From Tannerella sp. (GTDB lineage Bacteria; Bacteroidota; Bacteroidia; Bacteroidales; Tannerellaceae), in NCBI GenBank assembly GCA_031271245.1, contig JAISWC010000050.1, forward strand, positions 1-9,531: a stretch of 9,531 nt of DNA, read 5' to 3'. Positions 1-8,444 of this stretch are shown one piece after another (the first letter of the stretch is position 1; every line of letters starts with the position of its first letter). The position numbers and the translations under genes are program-made. A model generated the notes under the pieces. The model made no database searches, had not been told where the DNA came from, and saw only the letters and a program-made list of their open reading frames with translations.

Positions 1-1262
1 AAACCGACGGCCAGCTGAAAACAGGCCGGGATATCATCACGATGGCTCTGCTGGGCGCCGAAGAATTTGGCTTTGCGACCTCGGCGCTGATTGTACTCGG
101 ATGCGTGATGATGCGCAAGTGTCACATGAACACCTGTCCGGTGGGCATTGCCACGCAGGATGAAGTTCTGCGCAAACGCTTTCTCGGCAGGCATGAATAT
201 CTGGTGAACTTCTTCACCTTCCTGGCCGAAGAGGTGCGCGAACACCTGGCCGAAATGGGCTTTGCGAAACTGGACGACATCATCGGACGTACCGACCTGG
301 TGGAGCGGAAACCGCTGGCCGGCACTGTCAAACACCAGTTGCTGGACTTCTCCAGGCTGCTGTATTTCAACGAGGCCGCAGAGCGCACGTCGATCCGGCA
401 GACCACGAAGCAGTATCATAAAATCGTTGAGGTGAAAGACCGTGAAATCCTGCGCGACGCCGGCGATGCCGTCGAAAACCGGACGGCCCTGTCGCTGACG
501 TATGCCATCGCCAATACCGACCGGGCGACCGGCGCCATGCTGTCGGGCGTCATCGCCAGGCGATACGGAAACGCCGGGTTGCCCGACCACACGCTGAATG
601 TCTGTTTCAAAGGCTCGGCCGGACAGAGTTTCGGCGCATTCCTGGCACACGGCGTTCACTTCCATCTCGAAGGCGAAGCCAACGATTACCTGGGCAAGGG
701 ACTGAGCGGAGGCTGTATCAGCCTGGCGCCACCGGAAGGGTCGTCCTTTGTGGCCGGAGACAATACGATTGCGGGAAATACGCTGCTGTATGGCGCGACC
801 GGCGGCGAAGTATACATCAGCGGCCGTGCGGGCGAACGCTTCTGCGTGCGCAACAGCGGCGCCACGGCCGTAGTGGAAGGCGTGGGCGACCATTGCTGCG
901 AATACATGACCGGCGGACGGGTCGTCGTGCTTGGCCACACGGGACGGAACTTTGCCGCCGGGATGAGTGGCGGCGTGGCCTACGTATGGAACCGAAACGG
1001 CGATTTCGACTTTTACTGCAACATGGAAATGGTCGAACTTTCGCTGATTGAAGACAGCATTTCGCGCAGGGAACTGTATGAACTGATATGCAACCATCAC
1101 CAGTATACGGGCAGTCTGCTGGCCGCCAAAATCATTGACGGCTGGGATCGGTACGTAGAGGAATTTATTCAGATTGTGCCCATCGAATACAAAAAGGTGT
1201 TGCAGGAGGAACAGATGAAGAAGTTACAGCAAAAAATTGCAGAGATGCAGCATGATTACTAA
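1..1262 (+). CDS. gltB: Glutamate synthase large subunit, C-terminal part (5' end outside window)
   Basis: This is the 3' end of the large subunit of glutamate synthase (GOGAT), which moves the glutamine amide nitrogen to 2-oxoglutarate to make glutamate in the cytoplasm. The frame is open from base 3 (TDGQLKTGRDIITMALLGAE), so the ATG at 42 is internal; 419 residues are visible of a family usually near 1500. Just inside lies the 3Fe-4S cluster motif C-x5-C-x4-C (CVMMRKCHMNTCPVG, first Cys codon at 102), which ends the FMN-binding synthase barrel. From about base 590 to 1000 runs the glycine-rich right-handed beta-helix domain (GSAGQSFGAF, GGEVYISGRAGERF, MTGGRVVVLG, GMSGGVAYV). The N-terminal glutaminase domain is outside the window. 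gltD follows after 18 bp, the usual subunit pairing. No oddity is seen in the visible part. Confidence 0.97.
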   Translation, partial: TDGQLKTGRDIITMALLGAEEFGFATSALIVLGCVMMRKCHMNTCPVGIATQDEVLRKRFLGRHEYLVNFFTFLAEEVREHLAEMGFAKLDDIIGRTDLVERKPLAGTVKHQLLDFSRLLYFNEAAERTSIRQTTKQYHKIVEVKDREILRDAGDAVENRTALSLTYAIANTDRATGAMLSGVIARRYGNAGLPDHTLNVCFKGSAGQSFGAFLAHGVHFHLEGEANDYLGKGLSGGCISLAPPEGSSFVAGDNTIAGNTLLYGATGGEVYISGRAGERFCVRNSGATAVVEGVGDHCCEYMTGGRVVVLGHTGRNFAAGMSGGVAYVWNRNGDFDFYCNMEMVELSLIEDSISRRELYELICNHHQYTGSLLAAKIIDGWDRYVEEFIQIVPIEYKKVLQEEQMKKLQQKIAEMQHDY

Positions 1263-1280
1263 CCGTAGAAGGAAAAGAAT

Positions 1281-2714
1281 ATGGGAAATCCGAAAGCATT
1301 TTTAACCGTACCCCGACAGGAAGCGGGCTACCGTCCCGTCGAAGACCGGATCAGTGACTTTGGCGAAGTGGAACAGACACTGAACAGCCGCGACCGCCGT
1401 ACACAGGCTTCGCGCTGCATGGACTGCGGCGTTCCGTTCTGTCACTGGGCCTGTCCGATTGGAAACAGGCAGCCGGAATGGCAGGACAAACTCTATCGCG
1501 GACTGTGGGAAGAGGCTTATTCTATTTTGGCGCAGACGTGCGACTTTCCGGAATTTACCGGCCGCATCTGTCCGGCGCCCTGTGAGAAAAGCTGCGTACT
1601 GTCGCTCGGCATTCACGAACCCGTGACAATTCGCGAAAACGAAGTCTCGATTGCCGAGATGGCTTTCCGCGAAGGATTCATCCGTCCGGTTCAGCCCCTG
1701 CGCAACGGCCAAAAAGTGGCGGTGGTCGGGAGCGGCCCGGCGGGACTGACCGTGGCCAACCGGCTCAACCGGAAAGGCTATGAAGTGACGGTTTTTGAAA
1801 AGGACGAATTTATCGGCGGACTGCTCCGTTACGGCATTCCGAATTTCAAACTGGGAAAGAAAATCATCGACCGCCGCATTCGCGTGATGGAGGCGGAAGG
1901 CATCCTGTTCAGACCGGACACGAACGTCGGACGGGACCTGTCCGCCCGGGAACTGGTCGATGCATACGACGCCGTCTGCATCGCCATCGGCAGCGAAACG
2001 CCGCGCGACCTGCCGGTGGAAGGGCGCAGCCTGAAAGGCGTTTACTTCGCCATGGAACTGCTGGCGCAGCAAAACCGCATCCTGCAAGGAATCGAAATCC
2101 CGAAACAGGAACGGATTAACGCCAAAGGCAAAAAAGTACTGGTCATCGGCGGCGGCGACACGGGCAGCGACTGCGTCGGCACCTCGAACCGCCACGGAGC
2201 CGCCGGCGTCACCCAGATTGAAATCCTGCCCAAACCGCCGGAAGGCTTCAATCCCTCCACGCCCTGGCCTGCCTATCCCCAGATACTCAAGACCAGCAGC
2301 AGTCACGAAGAGGGCTGCACGCGCCGCTGGAACCTGACAACGAACAAATTCACCGGCGCAGACGGTATCCTGAAAGGCGTCGAAATCGAAGAAGTAGCGT
2401 GGATACCCGGAAACGGCGGCCGGCAGGAAATGCGGCCGACCGGCCGAAAAGAAACGCTGGAGGTCGATTTGGTCTTTCTTTCCATGGGTTTTGTCCACCC
2501 CGTACAGGACGGACTGATCCGGGAACTGGCGCTGGCGACCGGCGACCGCAAAAACATTTCCGTCGATGGCAACGACCTGACTTCCTGTGCGAAAGTCTTC
2601 GCCTGCGGCGATGCCGTTTCCGGAGCCAGCCTGGTGGTTCGCGCCATGGCGTCCGGACGCAAAACGGCCGAATCCGTCGACCGTTTCCTGAAGGGACGGC
2701 AGGAAAGTATTTGA
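1281..2714 (+). CDS. gltD: Glutamate synthase small subunit (NADPH-dependent oxidoreductase)
   Basis: 477 residues, a normal length for the GOGAT beta subunit, which takes electrons from NADPH through FAD and passes them via 4Fe-4S clusters to the large subunit. The N-terminal ferredoxin-like region has two cysteine groups: C46-x2-C49-x4-C54-x3-C58 (CMDCGVPFCHWACP) and C97-x3-C101-x3-C105 (CPAPCEKSC). The FAD-binding Rossmann motif is VAVVGSGPAGL (about 147-156), the NAD(P)H-binding one is VLVIGGGDTGSD (about 286-297), and the C-terminal FAD motif is FACGDAVSGASLVVRA. The ATG at 1281 gives the family N-terminus MGNPKAFL and lies 18 bp after gltB, behind an A/G-rich stretch (GAAGGAAAAGAAT). 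No promoter is visible in that gap, so translation from a gltB-gltD transcript is inferred. A large open frame on the opposite strand over this gene is a codon-bias shadow. Confidence 0.96.
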   Translation: MGNPKAFLTVPRQEAGYRPVEDRISDFGEVEQTLNSRDRRTQASRCMDCGVPFCHWACPIGNRQPEWQDKLYRGLWEEAYSILAQTCDFPEFTGRICPAPCEKSCVLSLGIHEPVTIRENEVSIAEMAFREGFIRPVQPLRNGQKVAVVGSGPAGLTVANRLNRKGYEVTVFEKDEFIGGLLRYGIPNFKLGKKIIDRRIRVMEAEGILFRPDTNVGRDLSARELVDAYDAVCIAIGSETPRDLPVEGRSLKGVYFAMELLAQQNRILQGIEIPKQERINAKGKKVLVIGGGDTGSDCVGTSNRHGAAGVTQIEILPKPPEGFNPSTPWPAYPQILKTSSSHEEGCTRRWNLTTNKFTGADGILKGVEIEEVAWIPGNGGRQEMRPTGRKETLEVDLVFLSMGFVHPVQDGLIRELALATGDRKNISVDGNDLTSCAKVFACGDAVSGASLVVRAMASGRKTAESVDRFLKGRQESI

Positions 2715-2783
2715 GCAACAGACCGTAAAACAAGTTCGAAATGAAATTAACTGATTACTTATAAAACAAAAAACAGAACTTTT

Positions 2784-4454
2784 ATGTGTGGAATAACAGC
2801 AATTTTCAACATACGCAGGGAAGAATCTATGGAAACGCTCCGCAAACAGGCCCTGCGAATGAGCAAGCTCATCCGTCACCGCGGACCGGACTGGAGCGGC
2901 ATTTACACCGGCAAGACGGCCATTCTGGCGCACGAGCGCCTTTCCATCGTCGACCCGGCGTCCGGCAAACAGCCCCTTTTCAGTCCCGACGGGCACGTGT
3001 CCCTGTGCGTCAACGGCGAAATCTACAATCACCGTGAACTGCGCGACCGCTTCGAAGGAAAGTATGACTTTCAGACCGGCTCGGACTGTGAAATCATCCT
3101 GGCGCTCTATCAGGAAAAGGGGATTGATTTCCTGGAAGACCTGAACGGCATTTTCGCCTTTGCCCTCTACGACGAACAAAAGGACGTCTTCCTGATTGCC
3201 CGCGACCCGATCGGCGTCATTCCGCTCTATGTGGGAACGGACGACGCCGGTCACGTCCTCGTCTCATCCGAACTGAAGGCGCTGGAAGGCTTCGCCACGC
3301 ACTACGACCAGTTCAGTCCCGGCCATTACTGGTACAGCGGCGACGCGGAGCCGGTGCAGTGGTACCGGCGCGACTGGATGGACTACCGCAATGTGATGAA
3401 CAATCCGAGCGACCGGCAACAGCTGCGCAAGTCGCTGGAAGAAACCGTGCGCCGCCAGCTGATGAGCGACGTACCCTACGGCGTGCTGCTTTCCGGCGGA
3501 CTGGACTCGTCCATTGTCTCCGCCGTCGCCAAGCTCTTTGCCGCCGGACGCATCGAAAGCAACCTGGAAACAACCGCCTGGTGGCCTCAGCTGCATTCGT
3601 TCGCCATCGGGCTGGAAGGATCACCCGACCTGATCGCCGCCCGGAAGGTGGCCGACCACATCGGCACCGTACATCACGAAATCCATTACACCGTCCAGGA
3701 AGGACTCGACGCCATCCGCGACGTGATTTACCACATCGAAACCTACGACGTGACCACCGTCCGAGCCTCCACGCCGATGTACCTGCTGGCCCGTGTCATC
3801 CGAAGCATGGGCATCAAGATGGTGCTCAGCGGCGAGGGCGCCGACGAGGTCTTTGGCGGATACCTCTATTTCCACAAGGCGCCGAATGCGGAGGCATTCC
3901 ATGCCGAGACGCTCCGGAAAATCAGCAAACTGTATCTGTATGACTGTCTGCGTGCCAACAAGAGTCTGGCAGCCTGGGGCATCGAGGGACGTGTACCGTT
4001 CCTCGACAAGGAATTTCTGGACGTGGCGATGCGCCTCAACCCGGAATCGAAAATGGCGCCGGGCAAGGTGATTGAAAAGAAAATCCTGCGCGAAGCCTTC
4101 ACCGACCTGTTACCCGAAAGCGTCGTCTGGCGTCAGAAGGAGCAGTTTTCCGACGGCGTCGGCTACAACTGGATCGACACCCTGAAAGCGGTAGCCGAAA
4201 ACGAAGTCTCCGACGAACAGATGGCGCACGCAGCCGAACGTTTTCCCGTCCACACGCCCCAGAACAAGGAAGAATACCGCTATCGCAGCATCTTCGAGGA
4301 ATATTTCCCGAGCGAGAGCGCCATCCGTTCCGCGCCCTCCGTGCCGAGCGTCGCCTGTTCCACCGCCGAAGCGCTGGCCTGGGACAAAGCCTTCAGCAAT
4401 ATGAACGAACCCAGCGGACGGGCAGTCAAAGATGTGCATGTAGACGGTTATTAG
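2784..4454 (+). CDS. asnB: Asparagine synthetase B, glutamine-hydrolysing
   Basis: 556 residues, close in length and sequence to E. coli AsnB (about 554). It makes asparagine from aspartate, ATP and glutamine. The protein begins MCGI: Cys2 becomes the N-terminal nucleophile of the class-II glutaminase domain (about 1-200; RHRGPD 32-37 and CVNGEIYNH 75-83 are typical glutaminase-site motifs). The synthetase half has the ATP-pyrophosphatase P-loop SGGLDSS (237-243), then ASTPMYL (328-334), LSGEGADEVFGGY (348-360), EGRVPFLD (401-408) and QKEQFSDGVGY. The ATG at 2784 is fixed because the Cys must be second. It lies 69 bp after gltD; I see no TAnnTTTG box in that gap, so it is probably read with gltBD. 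The grouping makes sense, because GltBD and AsnB both use glutamine nitrogen. No key residue is missing. Confidence 0.97.
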   Translation: MCGITAIFNIRREESMETLRKQALRMSKLIRHRGPDWSGIYTGKTAILAHERLSIVDPASGKQPLFSPDGHVSLCVNGEIYNHRELRDRFEGKYDFQTGSDCEIILALYQEKGIDFLEDLNGIFAFALYDEQKDVFLIARDPIGVIPLYVGTDDAGHVLVSSELKALEGFATHYDQFSPGHYWYSGDAEPVQWYRRDWMDYRNVMNNPSDRQQLRKSLEETVRRQLMSDVPYGVLLSGGLDSSIVSAVAKLFAAGRIESNLETTAWWPQLHSFAIGLEGSPDLIAARKVADHIGTVHHEIHYTVQEGLDAIRDVIYHIETYDVTTVRASTPMYLLARVIRSMGIKMVLSGEGADEVFGGYLYFHKAPNAEAFHAETLRKISKLYLYDCLRANKSLAAWGIEGRVPFLDKEFLDVAMRLNPESKMAPGKVIEKKILREAFTDLLPESVVWRQKEQFSDGVGYNWIDTLKAVAENEVSDEQMAHAAERFPVHTPQNKEEYRYRSIFEEYFPSESAIRSAPSVPSVACSTAEALAWDKAFSNMNEPSGRAVKDVHVDGY

Positions 4455-4476
4455 AAAATCCCGTAGGGAGGGCATA

Positions 4477-4494
4477 TATACTGCGCGCAGTATA
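4477..4494. promoter_or_regulatory. 18-bp perfect palindrome, possible operator or asnB 3' hairpin
   Basis: TATACTGCGCGCAGTATA is identical to its reverse complement. It starts 22 bp after the asnB stop and ends 5 bp before the -33 box of the following gene. As DNA it has the look of a dimeric regulator site next to a promoter. As RNA it would form a 7-bp stem closed by CGCG, but no T run follows, so it is a poor intrinsic terminator. A shorter stem TCCC-GTA-GGGA (4459-4469) lies just before it. The function is inferred from position only. Confidence 0.45.
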
Positions 4495-4499
4495 ATAGA

Positions 4500-4532
4500 T
4501 TTGCACGGCAATGAAAAAATACAGTAACTTTG
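4500..4532 (+). promoter_or_regulatory. Bacteroidota-type promoter for the metallophosphoesterase gene
   Basis: The -33 box TTTG (4500-4503) and the -7 box TAACTTTG (4525-4532) are separated by 21 bp. This matches the known Bacteroidota housekeeping pattern TTTG - about 19-21 bp - TAnnTTTG. Transcription would start near 4539, giving a leader of about 30 nt before the ATG at 4569. This also rules out any start codon at or before 4530. Confidence 0.75.
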
Positions 4533-4568
4533 TGCGTGTTAAAAAGAACTCCAAATAGGATCATAACG

Positions 4569-5612
4569 ATGAAGACAAACGATTTGACAAGTTCGGAACG
4601 GACGGGTCAGACCCGAAGAACGTTCCTGCAGAAAGCAGGTTTGCTGAGTATGGCCGGGATAACCGGTCTGGGTGCGGGACAGTGCGCCAAAGGCGTTTTC
4701 CGCCCGCTAAAATTCGGTATCATTGCCGACATCCATCGCGACCTCACGCCGGATGCCGACGAACGCCTGAACATTTTCATGAAACGGGTGGAAGCGGAAC
4801 AGCCCGATTTCATCATCAGCCTGGGCGACTTTGCCCATCCCCTCCCCGGCAACCGGCCCTTTGCCGAACGCTTTCGCCAGGCGCCCTGCCCCGCATGGCA
4901 CGTACTGGGGAATCACGAAAACGACCGGGGCACCAAGGCCGATGCCGTCACATTCCTCGAAATGCCTGCGCCGTACTACTCCTTCGACACGGGCGGGTAT
5001 CACTGCGTAGTACTGGACGGAAATTACATCTACGACGACGGCGCCTTTATCGACTACGAAAAAGGCAACTATTTCCGTTACGACGACGGTCATGTCAGCT
5101 ATATCAGCGACGAACAGTGCGAATGGCTGGCCGCCGACCTGAAATCGACCTCCCTGCCCACGCTGATCTTTTCGCACCAGAGCCTCCTGCACGACCTGTA
5201 CGGCATTCCCAACCGGGCGTTCGTGCAGCAACTGCTGGAAACGGCGAACGAACAGGCGGGATTCAACAAGGTGGTCGCCTGTTTCAACGGACATCATCAC
5301 CAGGACTTTTACCGCTGTATCAACCGGATTCATTATTTCAGCATCAACAGCGTGTCCTATAAGTGGCACGACCGGTCGATACCGGGGCGGTATGCACCCG
5401 AACTCGAAGCGAAGTACGGACAGCTTTCTCACATGTCGCTCTACCGCGACGCCCTTTTCGCTTTCGTCTCCATCGACCCGCACGACCGTCTTTCCCTGCG
5501 CGGCGTGATGAGTCAGTGGGCGGTGCCCCCTCCCGAAAACATCCTTTCCGAAAGCGTCCGGTTCGGACGGGAATCGTCGCCTCACATTCTCGACCGGCAA
5601 TGCAACCTGTGA
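4569..5612 (+). CDS. Tat-exported calcineurin-like metallophosphoesterase
   Basis: 347 residues. A twin-arginine signal starts the protein: TRRTFLQKAG (15-24, arginines 16-17) followed by a hydrophobic stretch LLSMAGITGLGAG, so export of the folded enzyme by the Tat system is predicted. The metal-binding motifs of the calcineurin-like phosphoesterase superfamily come in order: DIH (54-56), GD (86-87), GNHE (114-117), a lone His in FSHQ (203) and GHHH (241-244), all needed for a two-metal centre. Substrate is unknown; relatives act on phosphodiesters, phosphomonoesters or nucleotides. Start choice: the frame stays open back to a TTG at 4530, but that lies inside the -7 promoter box, so the ATG at 4569 is preferred. 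A Cys follows the signal at 39 (GAGQC), but it is not a good lipobox. It sits between asnB and serS with its own promoter and is probably monocistronic. Confidence 0.87.
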   Translation: MKTNDLTSSERTGQTRRTFLQKAGLLSMAGITGLGAGQCAKGVFRPLKFGIIADIHRDLTPDADERLNIFMKRVEAEQPDFIISLGDFAHPLPGNRPFAERFRQAPCPAWHVLGNHENDRGTKADAVTFLEMPAPYYSFDTGGYHCVVLDGNYIYDDGAFIDYEKGNYFRYDDGHVSYISDEQCEWLAADLKSTSLPTLIFSHQSLLHDLYGIPNRAFVQQLLETANEQAGFNKVVACFNGHHHQDFYRCINRIHYFSINSVSYKWHDRSIPGRYAPELEAKYGQLSHMSLYRDALFAFVSIDPHDRLSLRGVMSQWAVPPPENILSESVRFGRESSPHILDRQCNL

Positions 5613-5686
5613 ACTTTTGGATGTACCTTTCCGGCTCCCGGTCGTAGCGTCCGGTTCCCTTTACATGATTTTAGCCAAATTGTGCG

Positions 5687-5694
5687 TATCTTTG
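5687..5694 (+). promoter_or_regulatory. Bacteroidota -7 promoter element upstream of serS
   Basis: TATCTTTG matches TAnnTTTG and lies 26 bp before the serS ATG. The same 12 bases, TATCTTTGCCGC, recur at 8759-8770. There is no good -33 box: the nearest is TTTAC at 5660-5664, slightly too far upstream. I see no clear terminator for the preceding gene in this 108-bp spacer. Confidence 0.6.
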
Positions 5695-5720
5695 CCGCCT
5701 GAATTAGAATTGAAACGGTC

Positions 5721-6992
5721 ATGCTGACATTAAAAGTAATCACGGAAAATCAGGACGAAGTCATCCGTCGACTGGCAAGGAAACACTTCGACGCCAACGA
5801 AATTACGGACAAAATCATTGCGCTGGACGTCGTCAGGCGCACCTCGCAGGCTGCGCTGGATGCCGGCCTGACGGAGATGAACCGCCTGTCGAAAACCATC
5901 GGCGGGCTGATGAAGGAAGGCAAAACGGCGGAAGCCGAAGCCGCCAAGGCGCAGGTAGCCGCACTGAAAGAAAAAGGCAGGGCCGCCGAAACCGCCAAAG
6001 CCGGCGCCGAAACGGACCTGCAGGCATGTTTGATGCTCATCCCCAATCTGCCGCATGAATCCGTTCCCGAAGGAAAAGGAGCCGACGACAACGTCTGCGA
6101 AAAGACGGGCGGCACGGTGCCGGAACTGCCGGACGACGCGCTGCCACACTGGGATCTGGCAAAGAAATACGGCCTGATTGACTTCGAAGCGGGCGTAAAA
6201 ATCACGGGCGCCGGTTTTCCCGTTTACAGGGGATACGGAGCGCGACTGCAACGCGCGCTGATCCATTTCTTCCTCGACCGTGCACGCGAAGCCGGATATG
6301 AGGAAGTGGAACCGCCCTACCTTGTCAATGCCGATTCGGGATACGGCACGGGAAATCTGCCCGACAAGGAAGGACAGATGTATCATGCCCCGGTCGACAA
6401 TCTTTATCTGATACCCACCGCCGAAGTGCCGGTTACGAATATTTACCGCGATGTGATATTGAACGAAACGGAGCTGCCGGTGAGGCATACGGCCTATTCG
6501 GCCTGTTTCCGCCGGGAGGCAGGTTCGTATGGAAAGGACGTCCGCGGACTGAACCGGCTGCATCAGTTCAACAAGGTGGAAATCGTATGCATCGACAAAC
6601 CGGAACGTTCTTACCAAACATTGCAGGAAATGGTCGACTACGTACAGTCGCTCGTCGAGAAACTGGAACTGCCCTGGCGTATTTTGAGGCTCTGCGGCGG
6701 CGACCTCAGTTTTACTTCCGCGCTCACCTTTGATTTTGAAGTCTTCTCGGCGGCGCAGAAACGGTGGCTGGAAGTCAGTTCGGTATCCAATTTCGAAAGC
6801 TATCAGGCCAACCGGCTGAAATGCCGTTACCGGGACGAAACGAAAAAGATACAGCTTTGCCATACGCTGAACGGAAGCGCGCTGGCGCTGCCCCGCATCG
6901 TGGCGGCGCTGCTGGAAAACAACCAGACGCCGGAAGGGATCCGCATACCCGACGCACTGACGCCCTACACAGGCTTTGAATGGATCCAATGA
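5721..6992 (+). CDS. serS: Seryl-tRNA synthetase
   Basis: 423 residues, the normal bacterial length. It charges tRNA-Ser (and tRNA-Sec where present) with serine in the cytoplasm. The N-terminal domain (about 1-105) is the long Glu/Lys/Ala-rich antiparallel coiled coil that contacts the long variable arm of the tRNA (for example EAEAAKAQVAALKEKGRAAE). The class-II catalytic core follows: serine-site motif LIPTAEVP (230-237), motif 2 starting CFRREAGSYGKDVRGL (262-277) and running on to HQFNKVE (281-287), and motif 3 NGSALALPRIVAALLENNQ (384-402). The stretch WLEVSSVSNFESYQANRLK (349-367) is strongly typical of Bacteroidales enzymes. The ATG at 5721 gives the family N-terminus MLTLK. It is preceded by its own -7 element and followed after 41 bp by the hexose phosphate mutase gene, which may be co-transcribed. 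Confidence 0.98.
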   Translation: MLTLKVITENQDEVIRRLARKHFDANEITDKIIALDVVRRTSQAALDAGLTEMNRLSKTIGGLMKEGKTAEAEAAKAQVAALKEKGRAAETAKAGAETDLQACLMLIPNLPHESVPEGKGADDNVCEKTGGTVPELPDDALPHWDLAKKYGLIDFEAGVKITGAGFPVYRGYGARLQRALIHFFLDRAREAGYEEVEPPYLVNADSGYGTGNLPDKEGQMYHAPVDNLYLIPTAEVPVTNIYRDVILNETELPVRHTAYSACFRREAGSYGKDVRGLNRLHQFNKVEIVCIDKPERSYQTLQEMVDYVQSLVEKLELPWRILRLCGGDLSFTSALTFDFEVFSAAQKRWLEVSSVSNFESYQANRLKCRYRDETKKIQLCHTLNGSALALPRIVAALLENNQTPEGIRIPDALTPYTGFEWIQ

Positions 6993-7033
6993 CGGAAAAA
7001 AACGTAACTGTACACGCTTAAAATCAAAAACAA

Positions 7034-8425
7034 ATGACACTGATCAAATCCATTTCCGGCATCCGCGGCACGATCGGCGGCAAGCCGGAAGAAGGCCTGA
7101 ATCCGTTGGCCATTGTGAAGTTTACGGCCGCTTATGCCACATTCATCCGCCGCCACGCGGCCGCGGCGACGCGACGCCGGATTGTGGTCGGGCGCGACGC
7201 ACGCATCTCGGGCGAGATGGTGAAGGCCCTGGTGACGGGGACGCTTACCGGCATGGGCTTCGACGTCGTGGACATCGGCATGGCGACCACGCCGACAACG
7301 GAACTGGCCGTCGCGGCGGAACGCGCCGCCGCCGGGATCATCCTTACGGCCAGCCATAACCCCAGACAGTGGAATGCGCTGAAACTGCTCAACGAACGCG
7401 GCGAATTTCTGAACGCGGAAGAAGGGCAGGAAGTCCTGACGCTGGCCGAAGCCGAAGATTTCACCTTTGCCGGGATCGACTCCCTGGGCAAAGTGATTGC
7501 AGACAGCCGCTACGGGGAGCGTCACATCGAAAGCATCCTGAAACTGGAACGGGTCGACGCGGAAGCCATCCGGGCCGCCCGTTTCCGTGTGGTCATCGAC
7601 TGTGTCAACTCGGTCGGCGGAGTGGTGCTGCCCGATTTGCTGGATGCGCTGGGCGTAAAGGAAACCATCCGGCTGCACTGCCATCCGCACGGGAATTTCG
7701 CGCACAACCCCGAACCCCTGCCGGAACATCTGACCGAAATCGCCCATCTGATGACGCAGGCCAAAGCCGATGTCGGTTTTGCGGTCGACCCCGATGTAGA
7801 CCGTCTGGCCATCGTCTGCGAAAACGGACAGATGTTCGGAGAAGAATATACGCTGGTAGCCGTCAGCGACTATATCCTCGGCCATACGCCCGGCGCCACG
7901 GTGAGCAACCTCAGTTCGAGCCGCGCCCTGCGCGACGTGACGCGGCGTCATGGCTGTGCCTGGTATGCCGCGGCGGTAGGCGAGGTCAACGTAGTGGCCA
8001 AAATGAAGGAAACCGGCGCCGTGATTGGCGGCGAAGGTAATGGCGGTGTGATTTATCCGGCCAGTCACTGCGGCCGCGACGCACTGGTCGGCATTGCCCT
8101 CTTCCTCACCTTTCTGGCCAAAAAGAAGATGACCGTCAGCGAACTGCGTGCATCGTATCCCTCGTATTTCATGTCGAAACAGAAAGTCGAACTTGCGCCG
8201 GATACCGATGTAGATGCTATTCTGGAGAACGTAAAGGCGAAGTTTGCCGGAGAGGAAATAACGGACATCGACGGCGTCAAGATTGATTTTCCCGACAGGT
8301 GGGTACATCTGCGCAAAAGCAACACCGAACCGGTCATCCGCATTTATGCCGAAGCGCCGACGCAAACGGAAGCCGACACGCTGGGAGACGAACTAATCCA
8401 AACCATCAAGAGAATTGAGAATTGA
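7034..8425 (+). CDS. glmM: Phosphoglucosamine mutase (alpha-D-phosphohexomutase family)
   Basis: 463 residues, normal for the family. The likely reaction is glucosamine-6-phosphate to glucosamine-1-phosphate, feeding UDP-GlcNAc for peptidoglycan and lipid A. The four signature sites are present: the catalytic phosphoserine loop TASHNP (105-110, Ser107), the Mg-binding loop DPDVDR (252-257), the sugar-binding loop GEGNGG (333-338) and the C-terminal phosphate-binding loop RKSNTEP (427-433). The sugar loop is GEGNGG and not GEQSGH as in E. coli GlmM or GEMSGH as in many phosphomannomutases; GEGNGG is, as I recall, common in Bacteroidota and archaeal members, so phosphoglucosamine mutase is the best guess but phosphomannomutase/phosphoglucomutase activity is possible. 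The start at 7034 gives MTLIKSISGIRGT. The final residues RIEN and the TGA lie inside a repeat element, so the native C-terminus may have been altered by it. Confidence 0.83.
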   Translation: MTLIKSISGIRGTIGGKPEEGLNPLAIVKFTAAYATFIRRHAAAATRRRIVVGRDARISGEMVKALVTGTLTGMGFDVVDIGMATTPTTELAVAAERAAAGIILTASHNPRQWNALKLLNERGEFLNAEEGQEVLTLAEAEDFTFAGIDSLGKVIADSRYGERHIESILKLERVDAEAIRAARFRVVIDCVNSVGGVVLPDLLDALGVKETIRLHCHPHGNFAHNPEPLPEHLTEIAHLMTQAKADVGFAVDPDVDRLAIVCENGQMFGEEYTLVAVSDYILGHTPGATVSNLSSSRALRDVTRRHGCAWYAAAVGEVNVVAKMKETGAVIGGEGNGGVIYPASHCGRDALVGIALFLTFLAKKKMTVSELRASYPSYFMSKQKVELAPDTDVDAILENVKAKFAGEEITDIDGVKIDFPDRWVHLRKSNTEPVIRIYAEAPTQTEADTLGDELIQTIKRIEN

Positions 8426-8444
8426 GAATGGAGAATTGAGAATG

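Noticed and set aside
1302..3254. 650-codon open frame on the - strand
   Set aside because: It lies opposite gltD and the start of asnB, both with full family motifs; it is a codon-bias shadow.
4530..4568. Upstream TTG start for the metallophosphoesterase
   Set aside because: The TTG lies inside the TAACTTTG promoter box, upstream of the expected transcription start; the ATG at 4569 places the twin-arginine motif correctly.
4668..4688. Lipoprotein signal in the metallophosphoesterase (Cys39)
   Set aside because: The residues before the Cys (GAGQ) do not fit a lipobox, which needs a small residue at -1 and usually Leu at -3.
5730..8365. Long - strand open frames opposite serS and glmM
   Set aside because: They mirror well-supported + strand genes and have no family-like sequence.
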